A stretch of 5,617 nt of DNA from an uncultured Lachnospiraceae bacterium. Lineage in GTDB: Bacteria > Bacillota > Clostridia > Lachnospirales > Lachnospiraceae. Positions 5,139-5,617 of the stretch are shown here, piece by piece. Both the position numbers and the translations under genes were made by a program. A model generated the notes under the pieces. The model was not told where the DNA came from, made no database searches, and saw nothing but the letters and a program-made list of their open reading frames with translations. The first letter of the stretch is position 1. Each line of letters begins with the position of its first letter. The stretch lies in the NCBI GenBank assembly GCA_902782625.1, contig CACZNZ010000061.1, positions 1 to 5,617 of the forward strand, given 5' to 3'.

Positions 5139-5617
5139 TCACTTTATCTTAATCTTACATGTCACAGTCTTTGTTCTTGCTTTGTACTTGGTATTGCCGG
5201 CTGCTGTGACCTTGATTCTAATCTTATAAGTTCCTTTCTTCAGACCTTTTTTTATAGTAAGCTTTCCGGTCTTTGCATTAATCCTGAAATACTTTTTATA
5301 TCTGGGACGACTCACTTTTGCCAGCTTGTAAGTCATTTTCCCCTTTCCTTTTCTGACGATTTTTACAAGTTTTTTAAATGTCAGTTTCCTGGCCTTTTTC
5401 TTTAATGCAGAGCATTTGAGAGTAACTTTTTTCCCTTTCAGTAACAGAGGATTGGCAGCTTTTATAACCTTAGCTGATACTTTGCTTGAGGCATCTTGAT
5501 TGGAGACGAATGCATCCGATTTCACAAAGAGTGCATAGAGGGTATCCGGCTCCTCTGAATCCTCTCCACCCCCGTTTTCCGGAGTGTAGTTATAAGATAT
5601 GTTCTTTGAGAGAATCG
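5139..5617 (-). CDS. Surface protein C-terminus with Lys-rich beta-sandwich-like module (partial)
   Basis: The reading frame is open to the window edge, so only the last 158 residues are seen and the true start is outside; the internal GTG at 5525 should not be taken as the start. The fragment begins ILSKNISYNYTPENGGGEDS, a Gly/Glu/Asp-rich linker (about 10-24). A short segment (25-50) follows, then a very basic module from about 53 to 158: ANPLLLKGKKV, YKKYFRINAKTGKLTIKKGL, KKGTYKIRIKVTAAGNTKY and a terminal KTVTCKIKIK. This pattern, with alternating beta strands and KTGK/KKGTYK.R.KVTAAGN.KYKA, recurs at the C-termini of secreted or surface proteins in Lachnospiraceae and resembles an Ig/cadherin-like sandwich. 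There is no LPXTG motif or C-terminal membrane helix; binding of the strongly positive module to anionic wall polymers is a plausible way of retention but is inference. A hairpin terminator follows the stop by 46 nt. The role of the missing N-terminal part is unknown. Confidence 0.8.
   Translation of the reverse strand, partial: ILSKNISYNYTPENGGGEDSEEPDTLYALFVKSDAFVSNQDASSKVSAKVIKAANPLLLKGKKVTLKCSALKKKARKLTFKKLVKIVRKGKGKMTYKLAKVSRPRYKKYFRINAKTGKLTIKKGLKKGTYKIRIKVTAAGNTKYKARTKTVTCKIKIK

Overview
The window reads almost entirely on the minus strand and looks like a chromosomal segment of a low-to-mid GC Gram-positive anaerobe, most likely a Lachnospiraceae/Clostridia member. The evidence is strong GGAGG-type ribosome binding sites, sigma-A promoters, short intergenic gaps, an XRE regulator with a membrane domain, and a Lys-rich C-terminal surface-protein module of the kind common in Lachnospiraceae. 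The taxonomic call is inference from style. No rRNA, tRNA, CRISPR array, insertion sequence or prophage gene was seen.

In transcription order, from high to low coordinates: (1) 5617-5139 is the C-terminal end of a surface protein whose start lies outside the window. A strong hairpin terminator at 5051-5092 follows it. (2) An extended -10 promoter at 4997-5005 starts a run of three cytoplasmic hydrolases: an ADP-ribosylglycohydrolase (4945-3974), an S66 LD-carboxypeptidase/MccF-like serine peptidase (3923-2895) and an NT5C-type HAD 5'-nucleotidase (2881-2258). Gaps are 50 and 13 nt. (3) An XRE regulator fused to about six membrane segments (2172-1192) and a 64-residue protein of unknown function (1174-980) follow. 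They are probably co-transcribed with each other and may have their own promoter near 2208-2236; no terminator separates them from the hydrolases. (4) A TetR-family repressor gene (870-244) and the first 49 codons of an MFS efflux-type transporter (149-1) form an apparent drug-responsive module.

The clearest regulatory structure is in the last module. A 19-bp palindromic core, TACCGACAGATTGTCGGTA, occurs exactly twice. One copy overlaps the presumed start point of the tetR promoter, and the other lies just downstream of a presumed transporter promoter. This fits a TetR repressor that controls both itself and the efflux gene through matched operators.

The most speculative but interesting unit is the hydrolase run. 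All three enzyme families act on, or have members acting on, nucleotide or nucleotide-conjugated substrates (ADP-ribose linkages, peptidyl-adenylate antibiotics in the MccF branch of S66, and 5'-nucleotides). Their close packing suggests a shared detoxification, immunity or salvage role that the sequence alone cannot prove.
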